This document shows positions 31,974-41,291 of a DNA stretch of 47,435 nucleotides, one piece after another. The stretch's first letter is position 1; each line of letters starts with the position of its first letter. The stretch is taken from contig NZ_QDFT01000024.1 in the NCBI RefSeq assembly GCF_003075375.1, forward strand, positions 1 to 47,435, given 5' to 3'. This stretch comes from Microbacterium testaceum. GTDB lineage: Bacteria; Actinomycetota; Actinomycetes; Actinomycetales; Microbacteriaceae. The translations under genes were made by a program, and so were the position numbers. The notes below the pieces were generated by a model, which saw only the letters and a program-made list of their open reading frames with translations, was not told the origin of the DNA and made no database searches.

Positions 31974-33257
31974 TCAGCGGGGCTCGGCCGCCAGGTGCAG
32001 CACCGACTCCGCGAGGGCGCGGATGCCGGCCGCGACGTCGGCTCCCCTCACCGACTCGGCGGGGTGATGGCTGATCCCCTCGGCATTGCGCAGGAAGAGC
32101 ATGCCGACCCCGGTGATCGCCCCGATCGCCATCGCGTCGTGGCCGGCCCGACTGAACAAGGTCGGGGCCTCGGCGCCGATCCCGGCGCGCACGACGTCCT
32201 GCAGCAGGGGCTCACAGAAGACGGCGGGGGCGCTGTGGACCTCGCGGGAGCGCCACCGCAGTCCGCGGCGGCCCATGATGGCATCCAGCTCCGCCGCGAT
32301 CGCGGTCCAGGTGTGATCGCGGGTGTCGTCGAACTCCCCCCGCAGGTCGAGCGAGAAGTGCGCCTCGCCCGGCACGACGTTCACCGCACCGGGGAACGCC
32401 TCGAGCTGCCCCACCGTGCCGATGACGTGGTGCTCGCCGCGGCAGATCCGCTCCACCGCCAGCGCCGCCTCGCTCGCGCCCAGCAGCGCGTCGCGGCGCA
32501 TGTCGTACGGGGTTCCGCCCGCGTGACGGGCCTCGCCCTCGACGATCAGCTGGAAGCGCCGCGCCGACGCGATCGACGACACCGCGGCGAGCGCCTGGTC
32601 GGCGCGATCGAGTTCGGGGCCCTGCTCGATGTGCGCCTCGAGATAGGCGACGAGCTCGTCGGGGCGGCGCGCGGCCTCGCCCACGCGAGCGGGGTCGAGT
32701 CCGAACTCGCGGAAGGCCTGGCGCAGCGTGGAGCCGTCGGCATCCGTCAGATCCCACCAGGACTCGTCCCACTGACCGGCCACGGCCGACGAGCCCAGCA
32801 GCGCCTTGCCGAAACGCGTGCCCTCTTCGTCGCTGAATGCGATCACCTCGAGGGCGAACGGGAAGGGACTCGCCACGGCGCCGTCGGCGTCGACGTGACG
32901 CACGAGCCGGACCACCTCGAGCGCCATGAGCACGCCGACGATCCCGTCGTACCGACCCGCATCGGGGACCGTGTCGAGGTGCGAACCCATCAGCAGGGCG
33001 GGCGCGTCGGGGACGCCGGCGGGCGCCAGGCGGCCCACCTGGTTACCCGCCGCGTCCTGCCGCGTCGTCATGCCCAGCTCGCGCATCCACTCCGCGGCCA
33101 GACGGTTGACCCGCGCGTGCTCGGGCGAGAGGTACACGCGCTCGATCCCGCCCGTCATCGACGTGACGCGGGCGAGTTCCTCGCACCGACCCATCACGCG
33201 TCGCGCCGCCGACGCGATGCGCTCCGGAGACGCCTGCAATCGGGTCTCGAGCGTCAT
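31974..33257 (-). CDS. allC: Allantoate amidohydrolase (M20 family)
   Basis: 427 residues from ATG 33257, ATGA-coupled to pucG. The metal-binding motifs of the M20 carbamoylase/allantoate amidohydrolase group are visible: MGSHLDTVPDAGRYDGIVG and FSDEEGTRFGKALLGSSA. The later EAHIEQGPELD and the dimer-domain GEARHAGGTPYDMRRDAL also fit. AllC splits allantoate to (S)-ureidoglycine, CO2 and ammonia. A hydantoinase-linked N-carbamoylase is the alternative by sequence. The direct link to the PucG aminotransferase, which consumes ureidoglycine, makes AllC much more likely. Confidence 0.88.
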   Translation of the reverse strand: MTLETRLQASPERIASAARRVMGRCEELARVTSMTGGIERVYLSPEHARVNRLAAEWMRELGMTTRQDAAGNQVGRLAPAGVPDAPALLMGSHLDTVPDAGRYDGIVGVLMALEVVRLVRHVDADGAVASPFPFALEVIAFSDEEGTRFGKALLGSSAVAGQWDESWWDLTDADGSTLRQAFREFGLDPARVGEAARRPDELVAYLEAHIEQGPELDRADQALAAVSSIASARRFQLIVEGEARHAGGTPYDMRRDALLGASEAALAVERICRGEHHVIGTVGQLEAFPGAVNVVPGEAHFSLDLRGEFDDTRDHTWTAIAAELDAIMGRRGLRWRSREVHSAPAVFCEPLLQDVVRAGIGAEAPTLFSRAGHDAMAIGAITGVGMLFLRNAEGISHHPAESVRGADVAAGIRALAESVLHLAAEPR

Positions 33258-34486
33258 CGCTCCGCCGCCGCGTAAACCCCCTGCGCCGCCTCGACGCCCC
33301 CGCCGGCCGGCACCGCAGCGCCGTGGCGCCGCAGCACCGCCTCCAGAGCGGCGAGCGTCGTGAGCACCGCGTCGGTGCGGGCGTTGTAGCCCATCGTGCC
33401 GATGCGCCACACCCGGCCGTGCAGCGGACCGAACGACGTACCGATCTCGATCCCGAAGTCGCTCAACAGCTCGGACCGGACCGCGTCGCCGACGACCCCG
33501 TCCGGGATCTCGACGGCGACGACGTTGGTCATCTTGTGCGCGACGTCGCCGAACACCGTCAGGCCCAGACCCTCGACACCCGCGAGCATCGCATCGCCGT
33601 GCAGGCGGTGGCGGTGGATGGTGGCATCCCGCCCCTCGAGAAGCAGCACGCGGGCGCACTCCCGCGCCCCGTAGAGCATGGTCGTCGCCTCGGTGTGGTG
33701 GTTCAGGCGGCGCGGTCCCCAGTAATCGAGGATCATCGCGAGGTCGAAGTAGTTGGAGCGGATGAAGTCGGATGCCGAGGCATCGCCCTCTTCGCGGATC
33801 CCCGCCTCGACGCGGGCGCGCGAACGCACCACCTCGACCGCCCGGTCCGACAGGCTGATCGGTGCCGACCCCGACGGGCCCCCGAGGCACTTCTGCAGGC
33901 CGGCGGTCGCGGCATCCAGGCCCCACGCGTCCATCTCGAAGGGGTTCCCGCCCAACGACGCCGTCGCGTCGGTGTAGAAGAGGGCGCCGTGCGCGCGGCA
34001 GATCTCGCCGATCTCGTCGAGCGGCTGCAGCATCGTCGTCGAGGTGTCGCCCTGGACGCAGGCCACCAGGTGCGGCTTCACCCGCTCGATCGCCTCGCGG
34101 ATCATCGACACCGGGAAGACCTCGCCCCAGGGCACCTCGATCGTGTGCACCTCGGCGAGCGCACGCTCGGCGATCTCGGCGAGCAGGTGCCCGAAGCGGC
34201 CGAAGACCGGCACGAGCACGCGGTCGCCGGGACGGATGAGCGACACCATCGCCGCCTCGATGCCCGCGCGGCTCGTGCCGTCGATGAGCAGCGTCGCCTC
34301 GTTGGCGGTGCCCCAGACCTCGCGGTACAGGGCCTGCGTCTCGGTCATCGTCGCCGTCATGAACGGGTCGTACTGGCCGACCAGCGGCGCCCCCATCGCG
34401 CGGAGCACGCTCGGGTACGCCGAGATGGGCCCGGGGCCCATGAGCAGACGGGCGGGCGGGTCGATCGGGCCGGGGAGGTGGGACAT
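33254..34486 (-). CDS. pucG: (S)-ureidoglycine-glyoxylate aminotransferase
   Basis: 410 residues from ATG 34486 (TGATG overlap with the amidase stop). Class V aminotransferase of the alanine-glyoxylate type: LLMGPGPISAYPSVLRAMG at the start, VGQYDPFMTATM, VQGDTSTTM, the cofactor aspartate in FYTDATASLGG and PLP lysine Lys199 in GLQKCLGGPSG. In Bacillus and Klebsiella such enzymes move the amino group of ureidoglycine to glyoxylate, giving glycine and oxalurate. The position between an oxalurate-type amidase and allC supports this over serine/alanine-glyoxylate aminotransferase. Confidence 0.88.
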   Translation of the reverse strand: MSHLPGPIDPPARLLMGPGPISAYPSVLRAMGAPLVGQYDPFMTATMTETQALYREVWGTANEATLLIDGTSRAGIEAAMVSLIRPGDRVLVPVFGRFGHLLAEIAERALAEVHTIEVPWGEVFPVSMIREAIERVKPHLVACVQGDTSTTMLQPLDEIGEICRAHGALFYTDATASLGGNPFEMDAWGLDAATAGLQKCLGGPSGSAPISLSDRAVEVVRSRARVEAGIREEGDASASDFIRSNYFDLAMILDYWGPRRLNHHTEATTMLYGARECARVLLLEGRDATIHRHRLHGDAMLAGVEGLGLTVFGDVAHKMTNVVAVEIPDGVVGDAVRSELLSDFGIEIGTSFGPLHGRVWRIGTMGYNARTDAVLTTLAALEAVLRRHGAAVPAGGGVEAAQGVYAAAER

Positions 34487-36129
34487 CAGGACTCCGTGGT
34501 GCGAGGGCGGGGCGGGCGGGCGGGGCGGGCGACGAGTGCCTCGAGGCGGCGGGCGAGGCGGACCAGCGCGATGTCGGTGCCCGCGCGGGACACCAGGCAC
34601 ACGCCCACGGGCGCGGCGCCGACGGTCAGCAGGGGCACCGAGACCGCGGGCAGCCCCGCCGCCGCGGCAGGGGCGGTCATGCGCAGGGTCGCGGAGCGGA
34701 CGGCATCCACATCGGCGGTCCGAAGCGGTGCGGGACCGGGAACCGTCGGAAAGATCAGCACCGCGTCGTGGACGAGATCGGCGAGGTGCGCGGCGATCGG
34801 CTCGAGGTCGCGGCGGGCGGCGGCCTCGTCGGCGGCGGTGATGCGCGACGCGGCGGCGAAGCGCTCCGCGACCGCGGCACCCACGGCCCCGGGGTGCGCA
34901 CGCAGCCACTCACCGTCGTTGCGCCAGGCCTCGGCACCCTGGACCGTCCGGAACGCGGTGAACGTGGCATCCACGTCGACCGCATCGACGGCGCGCAGGG
35001 ACGGAGGATCCTCGGATGCCGCGAGCGCCGCGAGCAGCCGCGAGAACACCGCGCGGGTGTCGGGATCGACGCAGTCGAGGATCTCTTCGGGCACGAGGAA
35101 CCGCCACGGCAGGTCGTCGCCCGAGGCGCCGTAGACGTTCTCGGTCGAGGCGGAACCGTCGTAGCTGAGGCACCAGTCGGCCACGCGCTGCAGCGTGTCG
35201 CCGTCGCGGGTGAGCCAGCCGATCGTGTCAAACGACTGCGCGAGCGGCAGCATCCCCTGACGCGGGACGAGGTCGTGGGTCGTGCGCAGGCCCCACAGGC
35301 CCTGGTACGACGCGGGTACGCGGATGGAGCCCGCGGTGTCGGTCGCGAGACCGACGTCGGCGTGGCCGAGGGCGACGGCCGCGGCCGGTCCGCTCGAGGA
35401 CCCCCCGGGCAGCGCACCGACGACCGCGCCGTTGGGCGGGGTGCCGTAGTGCACGTTGTCGCCCGCGATCGAATAGGCGAATTCGTCGGTGCGGGCGATC
35501 CCCCGCAGCGACGCCCCGGCGCGCAGCAGGTCGGCGACCGCGGGAGCGGTGACCTTCTCGGGACGCGCCTGCTCGAGGTACGTCGGATTGCCGGCGCCGA
35601 TGCGGAATCCCGCGATCGCGAAGAGGTCCTTCACCGCGACGGTGAGTCCGGCGAGCGGCCCCTCCCACGCGCCCTGCAGGAACGGGTCGCCGACGCTGCG
35701 CCAGATCGACCGGTCGAACGCCGGCGTGCGCGGGGTGACGTGCGCTGCGGTGATGACCCACCGGCCGTCGACGTGCTCCCACACCTGCGTCTGCAGACCG
35801 CGGCCTCCGCCGGTGAAGCGCGAGACCGACACGAGCAGCGCGACGTCGCCGTCGATGCTCGCGGCGTCGTCGTCGGCGTCCGGACGGGGGCCGCGGGCCA
35901 GCGGACGGTAGTGGACGTCGGCGATCTCGCGCGGGGGGACGCCGCCGCGCAACGACCGGAATCCGCTGATCGCGTCGTGTCCGACGAGCAGGCCGCCGGG
36001 ATCCCCGCGCAGGGTTCCGGGTCCGGGCGCGAAGAACGCGTCGAGCGCGTCGAGGTCGTTCGCGACGATCGCCCGCTCGTACGCCTCGAAGGCCTCCCAC
36101 AGGTCGGCGGGGATCGTGGCATCCGTCAC
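34486..36129 (-). CDS. AtzH-like domain fused to amidase; candidate oxalurate amidohydrolase (HpxZ-HpxY fusion)
   Basis: 547 residues from GTG 36129, with GAGGGA about 6 nt upstream. Residues 1-135 are an NTF2-like AtzH/HpxZ (DUF3225) domain: WEAFEAYERAIVANDLDAL, LLVGHDAISGFRSLRGG, and HVTPRTP at its end. Residues 150-547 form an amidase-signature enzyme with Lys167 (VAVKDLF), cis-Ser in GGSSSG (242-247) and nucleophile Ser268 in DTAGSIRVPA. In Klebsiella hpxXYZ the amidase and AtzH-like proteins are separate genes next to urate-degradation genes. Here they are one chain, and the gene overlaps pucG, whose product is oxalurate. Oxalurate hydrolysis is therefore the best inference; other ureido acids remain possible. 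Confidence 0.82.
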   Translation of the reverse strand: MTDATIPADLWEAFEAYERAIVANDLDALDAFFAPGPGTLRGDPGGLLVGHDAISGFRSLRGGVPPREIADVHYRPLARGPRPDADDDAASIDGDVALLVSVSRFTGGGRGLQTQVWEHVDGRWVITAAHVTPRTPAFDRSIWRSVGDPFLQGAWEGPLAGLTVAVKDLFAIAGFRIGAGNPTYLEQARPEKVTAPAVADLLRAGASLRGIARTDEFAYSIAGDNVHYGTPPNGAVVGALPGGSSSGPAAAVALGHADVGLATDTAGSIRVPASYQGLWGLRTTHDLVPRQGMLPLAQSFDTIGWLTRDGDTLQRVADWCLSYDGSASTENVYGASGDDLPWRFLVPEEILDCVDPDTRAVFSRLLAALAASEDPPSLRAVDAVDVDATFTAFRTVQGAEAWRNDGEWLRAHPGAVGAAVAERFAAASRITAADEAAARRDLEPIAAHLADLVHDAVLIFPTVPGPAPLRTADVDAVRSATLRMTAPAAAAGLPAVSVPLLTVGAAPVGVCLVSRAGTDIALVRLARRLEALVARPARPPRPRTTES

Positions 36130-36163
36130 TGTCGTCCCTCTCTCGGCGCGTCGTCGGACGTCG

Positions 36164-36216
36164 AGTGTCCACGACACGCGGATGCGCGCGCGACCCGTCC
36201 GCGTGTCGTGGACACT
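36164..36216. repeat. Intergenic palindrome, copy 2 (AGTGTCCA family)
   Basis: A perfect 19-bp inverted repeat: AGTGTCCACGACACGCGGA (36164-36182) and its complement (36198-36216), with a 15-nt loop. It lies inside the allantoin operon between the acetamidase-like gene and the amidase gene, where it could attenuate or stabilise the mRNA. Confidence 0.8.
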
Positions 36217-36292
36217 GAACCATCGTCCGCAGCGCGACGCGGAAGGATGCCGGGGGCCTCGGCGCGGGCGAGGGCGGCGGCGAGCGCGGGGC

Positions 36293-37477
36293 TCACGCGG
36301 CACCTCCGTCGGTGTCCCGCGGCGCCGGCTCCACCGCCGGAACGGCCGCGAAGTCGGCCTCGCGGATGCGCGCGTGCACGCCCGAGACGATGTCGACGAC
36401 CTGCGAGATGTCGAAGTCGGTCGCCGCGCTCAGGTAGGCGTAGGCGAGGTGCTCGTCCATCCCCCACCGCCCGTTCATCAGCGCGAGCGCGGCGCGCACG
36501 CACGCGCGCATCGCGGCGTCGAGATCGGGGTCCATACCGGTGGGCACGAGGAACTCGGGGGTGCGCACGAGCGGGCCGGTGACGTCTCCGAACGCGGCGC
36601 GTGCGGCATCCGCGGGAATCACCTCGAAGCGCAGCGTCGCCCGGAGCGAGGCCTCGAGCGCCGTGAGCGCCACCTCGCCATCGCCCTGGGCGAAGTGCGG
36701 ATCGCCGACGTAGGCCATCGCCCCCTCGACCTGCACCGGCAGGAACAGGGTCGTCCCCTCGACGAGCAGGTTGATGTCGATGTTGCCGCCGTGGGTTCCG
36801 GGCGGGACGGAGTGCGGGCGCTCGTCGCCGGCGACGGCGACGCCCATCGTGCCGAGGAACGGCGCGAGCGGAAAAGCGACGACCGGGGCTCCGCCCTCGA
36901 CCACGGGCAGCGTGCCGAAGAGCGCACCCGCGCGCTCCTCGACCGCCGCGAAGACGCTGACGTTGTGCGGGGTGCGGGGCAGCTCTCCCGGCAGCGCCCC
37001 CTTGCCGTGACGGTTCGAGATGACCCCGTAGGGCACGCGCGGAGCGAGGGTGTCGACGGTGATCTTGAGCAGGTCGCCGGGGCGCGCGCCCGCCACGCGG
37101 ACGGGTCCGACGACGACGTGCGGTCCGTCGGCGAAGGGATCCCGCGAGACGGATGCCGCGATCTCGACCGCGTCGTCGAGCACCTGGTCGGCGGGCACGC
37201 CGTGCGCGCCGAAGAACGCGCGGGGGTCCTTGCCCTGGTCGTCGAGCACGCCCTCGTGGCTGACCGTGTCGAACGTCACGCTCTCGCCCGACGCGATCTC
37301 GAGGACCGCCGCGTCGCCCGCGCACGGAAGGCGCCCCCACAGCACGGTCGCCGGGGTGGCGGGGAGGTAGTGGTCGCCGGGGATGGGGCCGGTGTGCGGC
37401 TGGAGGATCGGGAAGGGGGAACGGGCGCTGGGGGTCCCGGTCCCGTCGACGGGCTCGGTGACCTCGGCGGCGGTCAT
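36293..37477 (-). CDS. Acetamidase/formamidase-family amidohydrolase
   Basis: 394 residues from ATG 37477, ATGA-coupled to allantoinase. The FmdA/AmdA family pattern is seen in VSHEGVLDDQGKDP, GPVRVAGARPGDLLKITV, GTHGGNIDINLLVEG (metal-site region) and VGDPHFAQGDGEV. The family hydrolyses short amides such as formamide and acetamide. Here it sits between allB and the AtzH-amidase gene in a purine operon where oxalurate, and so possibly oxamate, would arise. No HpxW-type oxamate amidohydrolase is present, so it may do that step. That assignment is inference only. A 163-bp gap with a palindrome follows it. Confidence 0.83.
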   Translation of the reverse strand: MTAAEVTEPVDGTGTPSARSPFPILQPHTGPIPGDHYLPATPATVLWGRLPCAGDAAVLEIASGESVTFDTVSHEGVLDDQGKDPRAFFGAHGVPADQVLDDAVEIAASVSRDPFADGPHVVVGPVRVAGARPGDLLKITVDTLAPRVPYGVISNRHGKGALPGELPRTPHNVSVFAAVEERAGALFGTLPVVEGGAPVVAFPLAPFLGTMGVAVAGDERPHSVPPGTHGGNIDINLLVEGTTLFLPVQVEGAMAYVGDPHFAQGDGEVALTALEASLRATLRFEVIPADAARAAFGDVTGPLVRTPEFLVPTGMDPDLDAAMRACVRAALALMNGRWGMDEHLAYAYLSAATDFDISQVVDIVSGVHARIREADFAAVPAVEPAPRDTDGGAA

Positions 37478-38808
37478 GCGGGCACCGCCGTGGGGGCGGG
37501 GAGGATCTCGCGACCCTCGCGCTCGGTCACGGGCGCACCGCGACGATAGGCGGACACCCCGCGCAACCAGGTCTCGCGGACGACGCCGAGGAGCGTCTCG
37601 CCGTGCCACGGCGACACCGGATTGCGGTACTCGAGGCGGGCGGCATCCACGACGAAAGGCTCATCGGGGGCGAAGGCGACGAGGTGCGCCGGGGCGCCGG
37701 GCGCGATCACGCCCAGTCCGGCGAGTCCCGCGATGCGGGCGGGTCCGGTCGTCAGCAGCGGCAGCAGCGACTCGAAGGCGAGGCCCCGCTCGCGGGCCGT
37801 CGTGTGCACGGCCGACAGTCCCGTCTGCAGGCCCGAGATGCCGCCCCACGCGAGACCGAAGTCGGGGTGGCCCTTGAGCTCCACGGTCGCGGGCGAGTGG
37901 TCGCTGACGATCGCGTCGATCGTGCCGTCGATCACCCCGGCCCACAGCTGATCGCGGTTGTCGCCGCCGCGGATGGGCGGGCAGCACTTGAACGCGCCGG
38001 CGCCGTCGGGCACCGCCTCGGCGTCGAGCGTGAGGTAGTGCGGGCAGGTCTCGACCGTGAGCCGGACGCCCTCGGCCTTCGCCGCGCGGACGGCGGCGAG
38101 CGCCCCTCCGTCGGACACGTGCACGATGTGCGCGCGCGCTCCGGTGCGTCGCGCGGCGGCGATGACGCGTTCGATCGCGGCGCGCTCGCTCATCGGCGGC
38201 CGGCTGCGCTCGAAGTCGCGGTAGTGCGGACCCAGTGCGCCGTCGGCGTGCAGGTGCGCGGGGTCTTCGGCGTGCACGATCAGCAGCCCGTCGAACACGG
38301 CCAGCTCGGCGAGGCAGCGCTCGAGCTGGTCGGCGTCGAGGTGGCCGAACTCGTCGATCCCGCTCGGCGAGAGGAAGCACTTGAAGCCCACGACGCCCGC
38401 GTCGGCCAGGGCGCGCAGCGAGCCGAGGTTCTCGGGCACGGCTCCTCCCCAGTAGGCCACGTCGACGGCGAGCTTTCCGCGGGCGGCGGCGCGCTTGGCA
38501 TCCAGCGCCTCCACCGAGGTGGTCACGGGGAGGCTGTTCAGCGGCATGTCGACGACCGTCGTGACGCCGCCCGCGGCCGCCGCGGCGGTACCCGTGGCGA
38601 AGCCCTCCCACTCGGTGCGCCCGGGCTCGTCGAGGTGCACGTGCGAGTCGACCAGCCCCGGCAGCAGCACGGCGTCGGAGGGCAGGACGGTGTCGGCCGA
38701 GGCGTCGAAGGCGTCGATCCGGGCGATGACGCCGTCGTCGATCACGACGGTGGCGGGGGCGAACGCGCCGTCGAGGTAGACGCGTCGGGCGGCGATCCGG
38801 GTGGTCAT
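37474..38808 (-). CDS. allB: Allantoinase
   Basis: 444 residues from ATG 38808. A cyclic amidohydrolase with all metal ligands: His56/His58 in DSHVHLDEPG, carboxylated Lys143 in GFKCFL, His179 in IVHAEDP, His230 in HIVHVSDGG and Asp303 in SDHSPA. The DEPG after the HxH and the TCPHYL motif are typical of allantoinase rather than hydantoinase. It opens the ring of allantoin to allantoate. It is the first gene of the allB-acetamidase-amidase-pucG-allC series and has its own promoter with the purine-regulon operator. A -10 7 nt before the ATG predicts a leaderless transcript. Confidence 0.92.
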   Translation of the reverse strand: MTTRIAARRVYLDGAFAPATVVIDDGVIARIDAFDASADTVLPSDAVLLPGLVDSHVHLDEPGRTEWEGFATGTAAAAAGGVTTVVDMPLNSLPVTTSVEALDAKRAAARGKLAVDVAYWGGAVPENLGSLRALADAGVVGFKCFLSPSGIDEFGHLDADQLERCLAELAVFDGLLIVHAEDPAHLHADGALGPHYRDFERSRPPMSERAAIERVIAAARRTGARAHIVHVSDGGALAAVRAAKAEGVRLTVETCPHYLTLDAEAVPDGAGAFKCCPPIRGGDNRDQLWAGVIDGTIDAIVSDHSPATVELKGHPDFGLAWGGISGLQTGLSAVHTTARERGLAFESLLPLLTTGPARIAGLAGLGVIAPGAPAHLVAFAPDEPFVVDAARLEYRNPVSPWHGETLLGVVRETWLRGVSAYRRGAPVTEREGREILPAPTAVPA

Positions 38809-38815
38809 GCCGCTC

Positions 38816-38821
38816 ACGTTA
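38816..38821 (-). promoter_or_regulatory. -10 element TAACGT of allB
   Basis: Read on the - strand as GGTGCCTAACGT, 7 nt before the ATG at 38808, so the mRNA is probably leaderless. The preceding GAAACGCG..GGTGCCTA closely matches the xanthine operon promoter. Confidence 0.55.
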
Positions 38822-38840
38822 GGCACCCCGCGTTTCACGA

Positions 38841-38859
38841 ATGTAACCGTCATCAACAT
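38841..38859 (-). promoter_or_regulatory. Purine-regulon operator, copy 2 (allB)
   Basis: On the - strand ATGTT-GATGACGGT-TACAT, which matches copy 1 at 16 of 19 positions, including most of the spacer. The distance to the -10 is 19 bp, the same as in copy 1. It lies directly after the racemase stop codon. Confidence 0.65.
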
Positions 38860-39582
38860 TCACGCGAACACCTCGACGGGCCGGCGCACGGGCGGGCTCG
38901 CGTACTCGTCGCGCTTGCTCGTACCGAGGCCCATGCGGACCATGCCGGATGCCATCCCCACGGCCGCGGCCACCCCGTCGACCACCGGGACCCCGACACG
39001 CACCGTCAGCTCGGCGCACAGGTCGGCCATGCCCGCGCACCCGAGCACGATGACGTCGGCCCCGCCCGCGGCGGCCTCGGCACTCAGCGCCGCGATGGTG
39101 GCGACGGCGGAGGACGCGGTGTCTTCGAGGTCGAGGACGGGGATGCCGGTCGCCGCGAGCGAGACGCACGCCCGCTCCATGCCGTAGCGCGAGACCAGGT
39201 CGCGGGCACGGCCCAGGGTGCGGCTGAGGGTCGTGACGACGCCGAAGTGCCGCCCCGACACCGCGGCCAGGTGCATCGCGGCCTCGGCGATGCCGATCAC
39301 CGGAGCGTCGACCAGCTCGCGCGCCGCGTCGAGCCCCGGGTCGCCGAAGCAGGCGACGACGTACGCGTCGGCCGGAGACGGGCCGTCGCGATCGGCGGCG
39401 ACGAGCTCGACCACGGCCGCGGCGGCGGCGATCTCGTCGACGTGGCTCTCGATCGCCGCGGCGCCGACCTCGGGGCAGACCGCGTCGATCTCGACGCCGG
39501 GCCCCGCCACCCCCCGGGCGGCGTCCGCGATCTTCGCGGTCATCGCCCGGGAGGTGTTGGGGTTGATGAGCAGGATCCTCAC
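38860..39582 (-). CDS. Aspartate/glutamate racemase family protein (allantoin/hydantoin racemase-like)
   Basis: 240 residues from GTG 39582, overlapping the permease stop as GTGA. The N-terminus RILLINPNTSRAMTAKI and the two catalytic cysteines, Cys78 in VACFGDPG and Cys182 in VLGCAGMADL, are the marks of the HyuE/HpxA group. HpxA-type enzymes interconvert (R)- and (S)-allantoin, so that allantoinase can use both forms. The gene lies between an NCS1 permease and allB, which favours allantoin over other hydantoins. Confidence 0.87.
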   Translation of the reverse strand: MRILLINPNTSRAMTAKIADAARGVAGPGVEIDAVCPEVGAAAIESHVDEIAAAAAVVELVAADRDGPSPADAYVVACFGDPGLDAARELVDAPVIGIAEAAMHLAAVSGRHFGVVTTLSRTLGRARDLVSRYGMERACVSLAATGIPVLDLEDTASSAVATIAALSAEAAAGGADVIVLGCAGMADLCAELTVRVGVPVVDGVAAAVGMASGMVRMGLGTSKRDEYASPPVRRPVEVFA

Positions 39583-41228
39583 GCGGTGGCATCCGTCCGC
39601 GTCGTTCCGACCGCCTGCACGGGCACCTCGGCCGAGATGGCCGGGGGCTCCGAGGCCGTCGTCGCGGCCGCGCCGTCGACCGTGCCGTCCGAGATGCCCT
39701 CGGTCTCGCCCTCGAAGGTCGGAATGCGCGGGTCGAGCCGCTCGAAGAACAGGAAGAGTCCCAGACCCAGCGCGCAGCCGATGAACCAGCTGTAGTCGCT
39801 CACGGCAGACACGTCGAACAGACCCAGGTCGGCGAACAGCTTCGGGAAGATCGCCACGGCGACCGTGGGGACGCCCGCGGCGATGACGGCCTTGACCGCG
39901 TTCGGGTTGAAGCCGTTGCGATACCAGTAGGGGCCCGCGGCATCCATCGTGAACATCGCATCGACGTTCACGCGCTGGCGAGCGGCGAAGTAGTAACCCG
40001 CGATCAGGATGCCGAAGAGCGGGCCGATCAGCGCACCCAGCACGCCGAGCGAGTAGTGGATGGCGTCGCTGTTGGAGTACCAGTTCCAGGGCATGAGGAA
40101 CGTCGAGCCGACGGCGGCGATCATGCCGCCCGCGCGCCACGAGATCTTCTTGGGCGCGACGTTCGAGAAGTCGAACGCGGGCGAGATGAAGTTGGCGACG
40201 ATGTTGATGCCGACCGTGGCGGTGACGAAGGTGAGTCCGCCCAGCAGGATCGCGAACGGGGTGTCGATGCGCTCGACGGTGGCGATCGGGTCGGTCAGCA
40301 GTTCGCCGAACACCGGGACCGTCGCGGATGCCGTGATGACGGTGAGCAGCGAGAAGAACAGGAAGTTGATGGGCAGGCCCCAGAAGTTGCCCTTCTTGAC
40401 CGCCGCGAAGCTCTTGCCGTAGCGGGCGAAATCGCCGAAGTTCAGCATCGGGCCCGAGAAGTACGCCACCACCAGCGCGATGGCCGCGAACATCACGGGG
40501 ATCGACGCCCAGAAGTCGAGCTGCGTGGTCGACAGGGTGAACGAGATGTTCTCGATGCCCGCCTGCGAGACGAGGTACACCGCGAGCACGATCATCACGA
40601 GGTAGACCGCGGGGCCCGCCCAGTCGATGAAGCGGCGGATGACCTCCATGCCGTTCCAGAACAGCAGGAACTGCGCGGTCCACAGGATCGCGTACGAGAT
40701 CCACCCGAGGGCCGACAGCCCCGCGAACGACACGTCGAGCAGGGCGGCGGAACCGGGCACGAACTTGAGGAACACGATGTTCAGCGATTCGGCCGCGAGG
40801 AAGGTCTGCACGCCGTACCAGGCGATCGCGATGAGGCCGCGGATGATCGCGGGGATGTTCGCGCCCCGGATGCCGAAGACCACGCGGTTGATGACCGGGT
40901 AGGGCACGCCCGTCTTCTGGCTGGGCTTGGCGACGAGGTTGGCGAAGACCTGCACGATGACGATGCCCGCGATCAAAGCCACGAGCACCTGCCAGGACTG
41001 CAGGCCGAGGGCGAACAGCGAGCCGGCGGTGACGTAGCCGCCGACGGAGTGCACGTCGCTCATCCAGAACGCGAAGATGTTGTAGCTCGACCACTTCTGC
41101 TTGCGCAGCGGAGCGAGGTCCTCATTCGCCAGACGCTCGTCGTAGTGGGGCTTCATGTTGCCGCCCCCGTGGGGGTGGCCGGCGGCCTCCACGAGGTCGT
41201 GGGGGCCGGTGAGGGGTGTGGAAGTCAT
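39579..41228 (-). CDS. NCS1-family nucleobase/allantoin:cation symporter
   Basis: 549 residues with about 12 membrane helices, preceded by AGAGGAA. NCS1 marks include KWSSYNIFAFWMSDVHSVGGY in the first helix region, NRVVFGIRGANIPAIIRGLIAIAWYG and the segment MLNFGDFARYGKS. Relatives (PucI, Mhp1, UapC-like) import allantoin, hydantoins, uracil or purines with Na+ or H+. The short cytoplasmic N-terminus is His/Gly-rich and the C-terminal ~60 residues are a Thr/Ala-rich tail. It is the first gene of the permease-racemase unit. Allantoin is the likely cargo by context. Confidence 0.9.
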   Translation of the reverse strand: MTSTPLTGPHDLVEAAGHPHGGGNMKPHYDERLANEDLAPLRKQKWSSYNIFAFWMSDVHSVGGYVTAGSLFALGLQSWQVLVALIAGIVIVQVFANLVAKPSQKTGVPYPVINRVVFGIRGANIPAIIRGLIAIAWYGVQTFLAAESLNIVFLKFVPGSAALLDVSFAGLSALGWISYAILWTAQFLLFWNGMEVIRRFIDWAGPAVYLVMIVLAVYLVSQAGIENISFTLSTTQLDFWASIPVMFAAIALVVAYFSGPMLNFGDFARYGKSFAAVKKGNFWGLPINFLFFSLLTVITASATVPVFGELLTDPIATVERIDTPFAILLGGLTFVTATVGINIVANFISPAFDFSNVAPKKISWRAGGMIAAVGSTFLMPWNWYSNSDAIHYSLGVLGALIGPLFGILIAGYYFAARQRVNVDAMFTMDAAGPYWYRNGFNPNAVKAVIAAGVPTVAVAIFPKLFADLGLFDVSAVSDYSWFIGCALGLGLFLFFERLDPRIPTFEGETEGISDGTVDGAAATTASEPPAISAEVPVQAVGTTRTDATA

Positions 41229-41291
41229 GTCATTCCTCTCAGGACGATGGATGCCACGACGTGGAGTCCGCGGCCGGAGTGGAGCTCTGAT

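Noticed and set aside
39583..41094. Long upstream frame continuing the racemase gene on the - strand
   Set aside because: It is the out-of-frame shadow of the NCS1 permease and is Arg/His/Gly-rich; the racemase starts at GTG 39582.
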